Source of the DNA: Euryarchaeota archaeon UBA86
GTDB lineage: Archaea; Thermoplasmatota; Poseidoniia; Poseidoniales; Thalassarchaeaceae
Direction: 5' to 3'
NCBI GenBank assembly: GCA_002503055.1
Contig: DAQX01000007.1
Coordinates: 1 to 64,000, forward strand
DNA length: 64,000 nt
The notes under the pieces are model-generated. The model worked only from the letters and a program-made list of their open reading frames with translations, did not search any database and was not told the DNA's origin. The stretch's first letter is position 1; each line of letters opens with the position of its first letter. Both the position numbers and the translations under genes were made by a program. This document shows, piece by piece, positions 9,088-17,560 of the stretch.

Positions 9088-10068
9088 TCACAGAATGAAG
9101 GCGTTGGCCCCCCAAGCCAACCCCCCTCCGAAGGCAACTGTGATCACCAGATCTCCTTCTGCAATCAGGCCCTCATCGATAGCTTCTCGCATTGCAATAG
9201 GTACACTTGCACCTGCAGTGTTTCCATACTTGTGCAGATTTGTAAATGTCTTTTCCATCGGCAGACCGAGTTTTTCCATACCAGTCTTGATGATGTTGAT
9301 ATTGGCCTGATGCGGGATTATCATTGACACATCTTCTAGTGTATGCCCAGTCCTTTCGAGAACAGCCAAGACAGCTTGCGGAAATGCTTCAGTTGCAAAG
9401 TCCCAAACCGCACGTCCATCCATGTGGAAGTACTGGTCACCATCTTCGAATTCCGAAGATGGAATTGGTTTCCTAACTCCTCCCGCTGGAATCTCAATGA
9501 CTCCGGCTCCGGCGCCGTCGGACATCATCCAACTGCCTAGTAGACCCCTGCCTTCGTCCACTTGCTGAAGGACGGCTGCCCCGGCACCGTCACCGAAGAG
9601 GACGCAGGTTGTACGATCCTCCCAGTTGAGAATTCGACTGTAGACCTCAGAACCCACGACCAGCACGTTGTCGTATCCAGGAGTCCCGACGAAGCGCCCT
9701 CCGATGTCCAGAGCATGTACCCAGCCAGCACACACCGCATTGACATCGAATGCTGCAGCGTTAATGCAACCCAGTTTATGCTGGGTTATTCCGGCTGTAG
9801 AAGAGAGAGGAACATCCGGGGAAGATGTGGCGAGGATTAGCAAGTCCACATCTTCGGGACCGATTCCTGCTTCGTCCATTGCTTGCTTACAAGCGTTGAC
9901 TGCGAGGTCACTAGTGCAGACATCGTCTGCGGCGATTCTACGCTCTTTCATCCCCGTCTTGGTGAAAATCCATTCATCACTGGTCTCGACCAATTCTGCC
10001 CAGTCTTCATTGGTCATGACTTTGGGAGGTACATAAGCCCCGAGACCAACGATGCCTGCAGGTGGCAT
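9088..10068 (-). CDS. Beta-ketoacyl-ACP synthase III-like thiolase-fold enzyme (FabH family)
   Basis: 326 residues from the ATG at 10068 (MPPAGIVGLGAYVPP); an upstream TTG/CTG-type extension would overlap the aldehyde dehydrogenase gene and has no family match. The full FabH triad is present: C113 (NAVCAG), H253 (IPHQAN) and N283 (KYGNTAG), plus the TSDEWIFTKTG signature near 29-39. The family condenses acyl-CoA with malonyl-ACP or related substrates. Archaea normally lack bacterial fatty-acid synthesis, so the substrate is uncertain. It is last in a minus-strand series and ends 4 bp from the convergent surface-protein gene. Confidence 0.85.
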   Translation of the reverse strand: MPPAGIVGLGAYVPPKVMTNEDWAELVETSDEWIFTKTGMKERRIAADDVCTSDLAVNACKQAMDEAGIGPEDVDLLILATSSPDVPLSSTAGITQHKLGCINAAAFDVNAVCAGWVHALDIGGRFVGTPGYDNVLVVGSEVYSRILNWEDRTTCVLFGDGAGAAVLQQVDEGRGLLGSWMMSDGAGAGVIEIPAGGVRKPIPSSEFEDGDQYFHMDGRAVWDFATEAFPQAVLAVLERTGHTLEDVSMIIPHQANINIIKTGMEKLGLPMEKTFTNLHKYGNTAGASVPIAMREAIDEGLIAEGDLVITVAFGGGLAWGANAFIL

Positions 10069-10109
10069 TGCCCACGCTCCACCTAGAGAGGACTTTGACT
10101 GTTGCTGAG

Positions 10110-11582
10110 TTAATCGTGTTTCACACACACGTTCATGGCCTCGGAGAAGAAGCCCAAACTCCACCTTCCTCCTTCTCGGCCGACTCCGCTATCCTTGACT
10201 CCACCAAATGGTGCTCGTAAGTCTCTGTGCAACCAGGTATTGACCCAGACCATTCCGGTTTCCAACGATTCAGAAATTCTCTTTCCACGCACTAGGTCAC
10301 CGGTCCAGACGCTGCCGGCAAGTCCGTATCGGGTGTTGTTGGCGATGGCAACAGCCTCCTCTTCACTGCTGAATCGATGAAGCGTCACTACTGGACCAAA
10401 GATCTCCTCAATGGAGCATCGTGAATCAGGCCCCAATCCCTCGATGACCGTTGGCGCCATCCAGTTGCCATGCTCGAATTCGGGTGTCAGACAAGGCTGC
10501 CCCCCTGTCAACAGAATTCCACCTTCCTTTTTGGCTAACTCGACATAACTGCTTACCTTGTCGAGGTGTTCACTAGAGATCAATGCTCCAAGATCAGTCT
10601 CCTCATCCGAGGGATCTCCTATCTGCATCGATTTTACGGCTTCGACGAAACGGTCACGGAACTGTTCGTAAATCGAATCCTCGACAAGAACGCGTGAACC
10701 ACATAGACATACTTGTCCTTGGTTTAGGAAACCAGCTCTGACCACACCTGAAACAGTTGCTTCCATATCGCAGTCCGAGAATACAATACTTGCATTCTTC
10801 CCTCCTAGTTCTAGACTCAGTTTCTTGAATGACGGGGCAGCCGATGCAGCAACCTTCTGACCTGTATCGGTCCCACCGGTAAATGAGACTAAGTCTACAT
10901 CCTTGTGTGCAACCAGCGGAGCGCCAGTACCTCCTCCGTCTCCATGTACTAGGTTGACCACACCTGCAGGAAGTCCGACATCGTGAATTACTTGCATGAG
11001 TAGGTCTGCGGTCATCGGAGTAAGTTCACTAGGCTTGCAAACCACACAATTTCCCATTCCAATTGCCGGTGCAACCTTCCACGAGAGTAGGTATAGAGGC
11101 AGATTCCAGGGAGTGATTAGTGCACCAACTCCTACCGGCTTGTGGATAACGAAGTTGGTCGAATCTTCCATCTCGAAGATTTCTGATTCCTGCTCTCGAA
11201 GGAGCCCGGCGAAGAATCGGAAGTTGGTCACAGAACGTTGCGCATCTACGGCTCTAGCGAGAGAGATTGGCTTGCCGGTATCTCGACTCTCCAAGGATGC
11301 GATGTCCTCGTAGCGAGCCTCTAAGGCATCCGCAATACGATCCAACCATCCTGCTCTTTCAGCTATACTCAATGCACCCCATGCCGGCTGCGCCTCTCGA
11401 GCTACTGCTACTGCAGCATCCACATCTTCTGCAGTAGACAATGGAACTCGTGCAAACCTCCGGCCTGTCGCAGGTTCGAGAACATTCATCCATTTATCGC
11501 CAGAATGGCAGACAAACTCGCCTCCGATGTAATTGCATAAATCGAATGGCTCGTCAACATCACCGTATTTCTCAGGATCCAT
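10110..11582 (-). CDS. NAD(P)-dependent aldehyde dehydrogenase, (hydroxy/amino)muconate-semialdehyde type
   Basis: 490 residues, full length for the ALDH superfamily. Visible landmarks are TPWNLPLYLLSWK (substrate/NAD region), FTGGTDTG, the general base E259 in LELGGKN and the nucleophile C292 in NQGQVCLCG. Overall it is closest to 2-hydroxymuconate or 2-aminomuconate semialdehyde dehydrogenases, which oxidise ring-cleavage products; betaine-aldehyde-type specificity cannot be excluded. Its ATG overlaps the stop of the upstream asparaginase-like gene (ATGA), so the two are co-translated. Confidence 0.85.
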   Translation of the reverse strand: MDPEKYGDVDEPFDLCNYIGGEFVCHSGDKWMNVLEPATGRRFARVPLSTAEDVDAAVAVAREAQPAWGALSIAERAGWLDRIADALEARYEDIASLESRDTGKPISLARAVDAQRSVTNFRFFAGLLREQESEIFEMEDSTNFVIHKPVGVGALITPWNLPLYLLSWKVAPAIGMGNCVVCKPSELTPMTADLLMQVIHDVGLPAGVVNLVHGDGGGTGAPLVAHKDVDLVSFTGGTDTGQKVAASAAPSFKKLSLELGGKNASIVFSDCDMEATVSGVVRAGFLNQGQVCLCGSRVLVEDSIYEQFRDRFVEAVKSMQIGDPSDEETDLGALISSEHLDKVSSYVELAKKEGGILLTGGQPCLTPEFEHGNWMAPTVIEGLGPDSRCSIEEIFGPVVTLHRFSSEEEAVAIANNTRYGLAGSVWTGDLVRGKRISESLETGMVWVNTWLHRDLRAPFGGVKDSGVGREGGRWSLGFFSEAMNVCVKHD

Positions 11583-12766
11583 CAGGAACCCTCCATGCCC
11601 TCATTGGAGAATGGGTCGGAACGAGTCATTGCTTCAGTATATTCCTTCCAGTCCATCGTGAACCTATCTCGGTCAGGATCCCACTCGTCCCAGGTTACAA
11701 CACTCTCCAAGACATCAAGATACTGAGGGGGGACAATTCTGGGCACAATGAAGGCCTTTTGGCGATGCAGGGGATATGGATTTCTGAGTTCAATTCCTAG
11801 GACTCCAAGTACTGCTCTAGCAACATACCATGTCGCTTGACTATTCCATCCATGAGCTATCTTGATTACGATACCAAGTCCCTTTGGCCAGTCAGGGTGA
11901 ATGACCGAGAGGCCGAGTAGACCATCGGCACCTTCCTTAGCGAGTAGTTTTCCTTCGCCGGCCTTCAGACATGTTGAGTCTAGTCGATTGAATCCCCCAA
12001 TCAGATCGGGGTGTTCATTCATCGAATTCCAAATCCAGTCATCGTCCTTCTCGCGGGCAAGACCTGCAAAGAGAATTGCCAATTCATCTACTGTGTTGGA
12101 AACAGTCGGCAGCCCACAGCCGTCCTTAGCTACTCTCTGTGGTTCCCAATTCGGATTGCCCATCATATCTCTGAGGACATCTAGGAACATTGGGAACCAA
12201 GGTGAACTCGGCAAGGTGTAGCCAGCCCTATTAATTCCCATTCTTCGTAAAGCCTTGAGCATCGCAGCGTGCTCGCCGGAGCAAGTGTGAAACCACCTAC
12301 GAGGCCGCCTGACCTGTCGACCAAACTGAATTAGTGGCACATCTAGAGGACATTGCATCAGGCCCCATTCTGATTCCGTAAGAAGAGATTGTGCTGCTGC
12401 CACATGCTCTGTGTCACCATTGTGAGATGAGCAGGAGATAGCCAACTGCACACTGCTCAGTCCTTCTTCGGTCAAGGCATCCTTGAACACCTTCATCATC
12501 AGTGGTTTCATCATCGAGCGCCCGTAAACGAGAACATTTCCTCCAAAGGAGTGGATTATCTCGGTACCATGAGCCCATGCGATTGCGCCATGAATGGTAT
12601 TCTCACTGACATCCATTCTTCTGAAATCAACCAACGGCTCCCACTCGACATCGCGCCCAGTCGCAATTCCCTCGTACTGCTCTCCAAGGGGATTATTCGG
12701 ATATATGGCCGAACCAGGCCTACCCGGGGAAACACTAGATGGCTGCTCACCGAGGTCCTCACTCAT
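11582..12766 (-). CDS. Asparaginase-II-family protein with altered metal-site residue
   Basis: 394 residues. It matches the thermolabile L-asparaginase family (Rhizobium etli type; Asparaginase_II), not the E. coli type: it carries GRSMMKP (Ser and Lys of the S-x-x-K pair), SSHNGD, CSGEHAAML and DGCGLP. In characterised members the third motif is CSGKH, its Lys helping to bind zinc; here the Lys is Glu. The change suggests a different amide substrate or altered metal use. It abuts the monooxygenase gene (stop at 12767) and overlaps the ALDH gene, so it belongs to the same operon. Confidence 0.75.
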   Translation of the reverse strand: MSEDLGEQPSSVSPGRPGSAIYPNNPLGEQYEGIATGRDVEWEPLVDFRRMDVSENTIHGAIAWAHGTEIIHSFGGNVLVYGRSMMKPLMMKVFKDALTEEGLSSVQLAISCSSHNGDTEHVAAAQSLLTESEWGLMQCPLDVPLIQFGRQVRRPRRWFHTCSGEHAAMLKALRRMGINRAGYTLPSSPWFPMFLDVLRDMMGNPNWEPQRVAKDGCGLPTVSNTVDELAILFAGLAREKDDDWIWNSMNEHPDLIGGFNRLDSTCLKAGEGKLLAKEGADGLLGLSVIHPDWPKGLGIVIKIAHGWNSQATWYVARAVLGVLGIELRNPYPLHRQKAFIVPRIVPPQYLDVLESVVTWDEWDPDRDRFTMDWKEYTEAMTRSDPFSNEGMEGS

Positions 12767-14008
12767 TTACTCCCCTCCATTCACTCGCGGGGCGACCTTA
12801 GTCATGAATGCCGTCATGTTTCTCATCACTCTCTCGCTGTCGTGGTTGAAGAAGTCGAACCAGCACATTAACCGATCTTCGGGGTCGAACCTCTCGAGAA
12901 TCTGCCGACTAACAGTTTCGACATTTCCAATTACAGCGTTGTCTGTGGCCTTCTCGATTTTGGAAGGATCAATCGTTCCTTCTAGGGCACTCCAGTAAGT
13001 CTCCAGAGAAGCCCTCGCCTCTTCCATCGCGGCTTCGTCCTGCTCGTCTGGAGTGAGACCCACTTCGTCATTAACGAAAACCATGACAGTTCTTGGCATC
13101 ATGCTTCGATGCCAATCCCCGCCGTCAGGATGATAATTCTCAGACATCCTATCGTGAGTCTGATCGATAATATGAGGAGGAGTAATGCTCAGGTTGAACA
13201 CCTGTACAGGAAGCTGTTTGTTGACTTCGACCTGTAGAGAAGGATCGTGACTTCCTAGCACTAGATTGAGCAATTCTCTACGCCAATTTTGTGGAATGGT
13301 CTTGATTTCCTCAAAGTCATATCTTCGGCCAATTTCGATTGAGTTGGGAGGTGAATCCAAACCCTCCTCCCTAATCACGGTCTGCTGTACTCTTTCCCAA
13401 TCCTCATCCGAGCGGAAATTATCTCGGACCAGAATCGTAGGTCGAATCATATCACTGGATACTACTTCGCCCTTGAGAAGTCTAAGGAATATCTCCGATG
13501 CTTCAGCAAAAACTTGGCCTCTAAGGGCAGGCCAGGCGGCCTCCTCAACTACATTACGAGGGACAATACCGTATGGGCGAGCCATGAATTCGAAGCGCCC
13601 GGCTGAGAACCCAATGTGCAACCTTCGAGACTCCTCTGGATTCAGTCCATGTAGGGCAAGGAAAGAGCCAACTCTTTCCGCCTGAGCAATCGGACCTCCC
13701 GATGCCAGAATCGACATCACAGCGCTTCCAACATCCATCCTATTGGTACGAGCAAACATTTCTCTTGCAACTTGAAAGAAGTCTGTGCAAAGCCCAACTT
13801 CGCCCGGATAATGTGGCACTACTGGCTTTGAATTACGCTTCTGGACTTCTGTAGACAAGTGAGCTTGAGCTACCCATCCTACGCCGAAGCCCAATTCATC
13901 GGCCAATTCTACCTGATCGAAGAAATTGGAGAACATCTCGCTCTCACTGGGAATGTATCCACTGGTATCAGGTGTCTGAGAGATCGAGAAGAAGACATCG
14001 AAGAGCAA
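12767..14008 (-). CDS. Luciferase-like (LLM) flavin-dependent monooxygenase
   Basis: 413 residues from a TTG start (MLFDVFFSISQTPD), chosen because the beta-1 strand of the TIM barrel begins there. The pattern of LLM proteins is visible: LADELGFGVGWVAQAHL, then VGSAVMSILASGGPIAQAERV, and RLHIGFSAGRFEF. These enzymes use reduced flavin and O2 to oxidise aldehydes, alkanesulfonates, pyrimidines or other N-containing compounds. It sits 11 bp after an SDR gene and directly before the asparaginase-like gene; the grouping suggests an oxidative degradation pathway, substrate unknown. Confidence 0.85.
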   Translation of the reverse strand: MLFDVFFSISQTPDTSGYIPSESEMFSNFFDQVELADELGFGVGWVAQAHLSTEVQKRNSKPVVPHYPGEVGLCTDFFQVAREMFARTNRMDVGSAVMSILASGGPIAQAERVGSFLALHGLNPEESRRLHIGFSAGRFEFMARPYGIVPRNVVEEAAWPALRGQVFAEASEIFLRLLKGEVVSSDMIRPTILVRDNFRSDEDWERVQQTVIREEGLDSPPNSIEIGRRYDFEEIKTIPQNWRRELLNLVLGSHDPSLQVEVNKQLPVQVFNLSITPPHIIDQTHDRMSENYHPDGGDWHRSMMPRTVMVFVNDEVGLTPDEQDEAAMEEARASLETYWSALEGTIDPSKIEKATDNAVIGNVETVSRQILERFDPEDRLMCWFDFFNHDSERVMRNMTAFMTKVAPRVNGGE

Positions 14009-14019
14009 GCCATCACCAA

Positions 14020-14817
14020 TCAGATTGACCTCATCCTGCCGCCATCAACTGCTAGGCTAACTCCACGAATAGCCCCGCTTGAGGGAAGACAAAGGAAAGT
14101 GACTGCCACAGCAGTCTCAAGCGGATCGACAAGTCGCTGGATTGGGACTCCACCAAGCCAACCTTCGGTAATGTTGTCGACTGAAGCACCAGTCCTTTCG
14201 GAAATCGATGATGCCAGAGAGCCAAGTCGATCGGTGTCGGTAAATCCTGGTAGGATGTTATTGATGGTGATACAAGGTGCCAACTCTCTAGATAGCGACT
14301 TGGACCAGGATGCCATAGCACCTCTGAGAGTGTTTGACAGGCCGATGTTGTCAATTGGTTCACGAACTGATGTGGAGATGATGTTGACGATCCTCCCACT
14401 ACCGGCTTGCTCCATATTGGGGGCGAGCATCTTAACAATAGTGTGAGCGGCATGTAGGTGCCTACGAAATGGCCCATCAAAGTCCTCGAGTGAGTTCTCT
14501 AATAGGGCCCCGCCAGGAGGTCCTCCAGAGTTGTTAACGACTATGTGAACGACTCCCATCGATGATACTGCATCTCTCACAGCATCGATATCCTCAAGAT
14601 CCAGGGCCATCGTCTCATGCCCTTCACCATACATCTTGGCAACTAGCGAATCTAAATCGCTCTGTGAGCGGGCACATGCAATTACACGGGCTCCCGCACG
14701 AGCCAGCATTAGTGCACAAGCACGGCCAATTCCCTTCGAGGCGCCACAGACAAGAGCGGTTTGCCCCGCAAGCGAGTTTTCAGCAAACGGAAATTCTTCA
14801 TTCAACAATTCTTCCAT
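14020..14817 (-). CDS. SDR-family oxidoreductase with non-canonical active site
   Basis: 265 residues. The Rossmann signature GASKGIG (25-31) and NNSGG (95-99) are intact, and Ser148 fits the catalytic serine. The YxxxK motif expected 13 residues later is replaced by SNTLR (161-165), so both catalytic Tyr and Lys are missing. Similar LSNxxR sequences occur in a subset of SDRs annotated as 3-oxoacyl-ACP reductases. It may use a different proton donor or act as a non-standard reductase. It is 8 bp from the formyltransferase gene and 11 bp from the monooxygenase gene. Confidence 0.8.
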   Translation of the reverse strand: MEELLNEEFPFAENSLAGQTALVCGASKGIGRACALMLARAGARVIACARSQSDLDSLVAKMYGEGHETMALDLEDIDAVRDAVSSMGVVHIVVNNSGGPPGGALLENSLEDFDGPFRRHLHAAHTIVKMLAPNMEQAGSGRIVNIISTSVREPIDNIGLSNTLRGAMASWSKSLSRELAPCITINNILPGFTDTDRLGSLASSISERTGASVDNITEGWLGGVPIQRLVDPLETAVAVTFLCLPSSGAIRGVSLAVDGGRMRSI

Positions 14818-14825
14818 ATTATCAC

Positions 14826-15563
14826 CTAATCCACATAGTGCGCGTAAGTTTGGTCTCTAAGTTTCTGGCCCACTACCTCGAGAACCTCCTCCGGCGCGTT
14901 GCGGAAGGTAGGGTGCTCGCTTTCACCTTGTGGTCTGCGCATTTCATCCCACTTTCCGTGTTCGTATGCTATCAACGCCTCCTTCATCAAGACTCCTGCT
15001 AGGACAAGCGTCTCATAGCACAGGTCCTCGTATGTCATGCCTCTCTTAACAGGCACCTCTCGCCTCAGAAGCAACTCGCCAGTGTCTATCCCATTGTCAC
15101 AGAAGTGAGTAGATGAGCCAACCGGTATATCGTGGTAAACGCTCCAAGCGGGAGAAGCTGAACCTCTGCATTCAGGAAGCAGTCCGGGATGCGAGTTGAT
15201 TACTCCATCCTTAGAATGGTCAAGAATTTCTCCACGAATGATTCTCGTGCCTCCAAAAACGACAAGATCTAGAGGAATGTCTGCGATGTGCGGCATCACC
15301 TGTTCCGAGTTATGTATTGAAACCTCGATATGAGGAACACTCACTCCGGACTCTGCCAATTCGGCCAATTGGGCCTCGATTGTAGGGGCTATTGGATTGC
15401 CCTCGATACGCTTGAGAAACTTCTCACGCTCCTCATCTCCAATTACCGAGTCTTCAGTAATCACGATAGAAGGAACAAATCCTTCTGAGAGAATCTGACG
15501 AAGCATCTCACGACCGTAAGGATGCTCCTTCAGGAGCAAATATGCAAATGTCGGCTTGACCAT
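14826..15563 (-). CDS. Formyltransferase-fold protein (Fmt/PurN-like)
   Basis: 245 residues. The formyltransferase catalytic triad is visible as N123 and H125 in INSHPGLLP and D160 in GIDTGE. It lacks the C-terminal OB domain of methionyl-tRNA formyltransferase (usually about 310 residues), and archaea do not formylate initiator tRNA, so a metabolic formyl transfer, for example to an amino sugar or a pathway intermediate, is more likely. It is the most upstream member of the tight minus-strand metabolic set; AspRS lies 53 bp further upstream. Confidence 0.8.
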   Translation of the reverse strand: MVKPTFAYLLLKEHPYGREMLRQILSEGFVPSIVITEDSVIGDEEREKFLKRIEGNPIAPTIEAQLAELAESGVSVPHIEVSIHNSEQVMPHIADIPLDLVVFGGTRIIRGEILDHSKDGVINSHPGLLPECRGSASPAWSVYHDIPVGSSTHFCDNGIDTGELLLRREVPVKRGMTYEDLCYETLVLAGVLMKEALIAYEHGKWDEMRRPQGESEHPTFRNAPEEVLEVVGQKLRDQTYAHYVD

Positions 15564-15565
15564 AT

Positions 15566-15583
15566 CCCCGCTTCGCGGAGGGG
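15566..15583 (-). promoter_or_regulatory. GC-rich hairpin directly before the formyltransferase start codon
   Basis: On the minus strand, CCCC..CCGCGAAGCGG..GG can fold into a stem whose 3' side ends 2 nt before the ATG at 15563. Such a structure could hide the ribosome-binding region and set translation of the metabolic cluster. There is no T-run, so a terminator for aspS is less likely. Confidence 0.3.
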
Positions 15584-15616
15584 TCGTAGATACCCGTTAT
15601 TTTCGGTCACTATTCT

Positions 15617-17026
15617 CTAGGGAGTCACACGACTCCTATCGCGGGGGAACAGTACGACTTCGCGTACATTCCCTGCTCCAGTCAGAACCATCAGAAGGCG
15701 AGCAACGCCTAATCCCCATCCGGCATGTGGGGGAGCACCGTAGCGAAAACCATCTGTGTAGAAGTTGAAGTCTTCCGGTTCAAGGCCCATGTTGCGAAGA
15801 TTCTGCTCGAGCACATCGACTCGATGCTCTCGCTGCCCACCACTGGTCATTTCGTCACGTCCGTAATTTAGATCGAAACCACGACTCAATTGTCCACCCG
15901 ACGAACCCTTCTCTTCCTCCTTATGGTGGATGTAGAATGGCTTCATTGACATTGGCCAGCGGGGAAGGAAGTGGAAACCGGGGTACTCGGCTGCAATAAT
16001 ATCACAATGATGACTTTCAATGTCGTCTCCCCACTCGATATCACCGCCCCCTGCCTTGACAATCTCGATTGCGTCACAATATGGGATTCGTGGGAATGGG
16101 ATATTCGGAACTTCAACAGACACTGGATCTTGACCTTGACTTTCCCGATATTCGTTTACCACATCAATGAGGCCTTGATCATTGGCTGCGACCTCGCTCC
16201 AAATGTGGTGAATCATTCTCTCTTGGACGCCCATAACATCCTCATCATTCATCCACGCACCTTCGATATCAAAAGATATGAATTCGTTGAGGTGTCTATA
16301 GGTATCATGCTTCTCAGCCCTGAATGCAGGACCTATCTCGAAAACACGCTCGAGTCCCCCGAGAACTGCAAGTTGCTTGTACAACTGAGGACTCTGGGAT
16401 AGGTATGCATCAGTTTCGAAGTATTTCATCGGGAATAGATTGGTACCGCCTTCGGCAGCTGCAGCAATAATCTTCGGTGTGTTAATCTCCTGGAAACCCT
16501 CTGTGATCAAGTGGTTACGCCCGTATTGTAGAACCTTGCTGCGAAGTTGAAACATAGCGTTCACATGCTCCCTTCTCAAGTCCAGATGGCGATTGTCCAG
16601 CCTGACATCGAGTCCAACATTAACCTCATCAGTTACTCCAACAGGGAGAGGAGTTGCAGCATCTGCAAGAACAGCAGCAGAAGTAACACTAACTTCGTAT
16701 TCAGGTGGCGGCAAAGGCTCTCCCTCGGGCACCTTGGGTGGCCGTTTCTGTGCAACCGTTCCTGTTACTTGGATGGTAGATTCACGAGTAGCAGACTGAA
16801 TAGAATCGAATACTGTTTCATCCATATTGTCTCTCTTCAGGAAGGCCTGTATCCTTCCGGTGCCATCCCTCAGCATCAGGAAGCAAATGGCCCCTCTGCC
16901 ACGAACGGTCTCTGCATATCCTGAGATGGTGACTTCTTCACCAATCATATCGGCCCCGCCCGAAGTGACATCGCCTATCGTGTGACTCCTGTAGGCCGTG
17001 GGCTTCCATCCGCCGCTGTCGCGCAT
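15617..17026 (-). CDS. aspS: Aspartate--tRNA ligase, archaeal type
   Basis: 469 residues. An N-terminal OB-fold anticodon-binding domain (GEEVTISGYAETVRGRG) precedes a class II catalytic core with motif 2 (FRAEKHDTYRHLNEF) and motif 3 (GWGLGVARLLMVLTG). Length and lack of the bacterial insertion domain fit archaeal AspRS. Many archaea use a non-discriminating form that also charges tRNA-Asn for later amidation; whether this one does cannot be read here. It is at the head of, or just upstream of, the formyltransferase-to-FabH cluster. Confidence 0.95.
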   Translation of the reverse strand: MRDSGGWKPTAYRSHTIGDVTSGGADMIGEEVTISGYAETVRGRGAICFLMLRDGTGRIQAFLKRDNMDETVFDSIQSATRESTIQVTGTVAQKRPPKVPEGEPLPPPEYEVSVTSAAVLADAATPLPVGVTDEVNVGLDVRLDNRHLDLRREHVNAMFQLRSKVLQYGRNHLITEGFQEINTPKIIAAAAEGGTNLFPMKYFETDAYLSQSPQLYKQLAVLGGLERVFEIGPAFRAEKHDTYRHLNEFISFDIEGAWMNDEDVMGVQERMIHHIWSEVAANDQGLIDVVNEYRESQGQDPVSVEVPNIPFPRIPYCDAIEIVKAGGGDIEWGDDIESHHCDIIAAEYPGFHFLPRWPMSMKPFYIHHKEEEKGSSGGQLSRGFDLNYGRDEMTSGGQREHRVDVLEQNLRNMGLEPEDFNFYTDGFRYGAPPHAGWGLGVARLLMVLTGAGNVREVVLFPRDRSRVTP

Positions 17027-17071
17027 GGCCCGGCTACAGCATCCGGGTTTTGAATGGTCGGGCCATGAGAA

Positions 17072-17488
17072 TCAATCATCTCCCAATCTTTCTTGAAACG
17101 ACTTATCGAGTTCAGGAGGGAAAGCAATCCATCTAATCAGAACAAAATTGAGGAATCCAAAAACACAGGTATTGATCAACCAAGCAATTCTGTGATGCAC
17201 TAGAAGAATTTCAACCATCAAGTAATGAGATGATGTTGTGACTACTAGTTGACCTGTATATGTCCAAAAGGCTCGATTCATACTTCTGAAGTAGGAAAAT
17301 GTAGACTTGAAAGTGAATTTGTAATGCATAAAGTGCGATTCAACATTACCAATAGCATTCGAGACTGCCCAAGCAGCCACAGCTGTGTGGGCGGGCCATA
17401 GATCGACCCAATAGAGGACTTCATAGAGAACCCAGCAGAAGAAGAAATTGAAGGTTCCAACGATGTTGAATTTAAGAAATTCATTCAT
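17072..17488 (-). CDS. GtrA-like membrane protein
   Basis: 138 residues from the ATG at 17488; a GTG at 17512 would add 8. Four hydrophobic segments and the motifs FNIVGTFNFFFCWVLYE and SNAIGNVESHFMHYKFTF fit the GtrA family. GtrA proteins are small four-helix membrane proteins linked to flipping lipid-bound sugars for surface glycans. No glycosyltransferase is next to it, so its partner is unknown. Confidence 0.75.
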   Translation of the reverse strand: MNEFLKFNIVGTFNFFFCWVLYEVLYWVDLWPAHTAVAAWAVSNAIGNVESHFMHYKFTFKSTFSYFRSMNRAFWTYTGQLVVTTSSHYLMVEILLVHHRIAWLINTCVFGFLNFVLIRWIAFPPELDKSFQERLGDD

Positions 17489-17560
17489 TATCACTCTGAA
17501 GTTCCAACCCACATCCGTGGCCCTTTTCTTGAAGCCACCAATTAGACTCAGAGCATCGCC

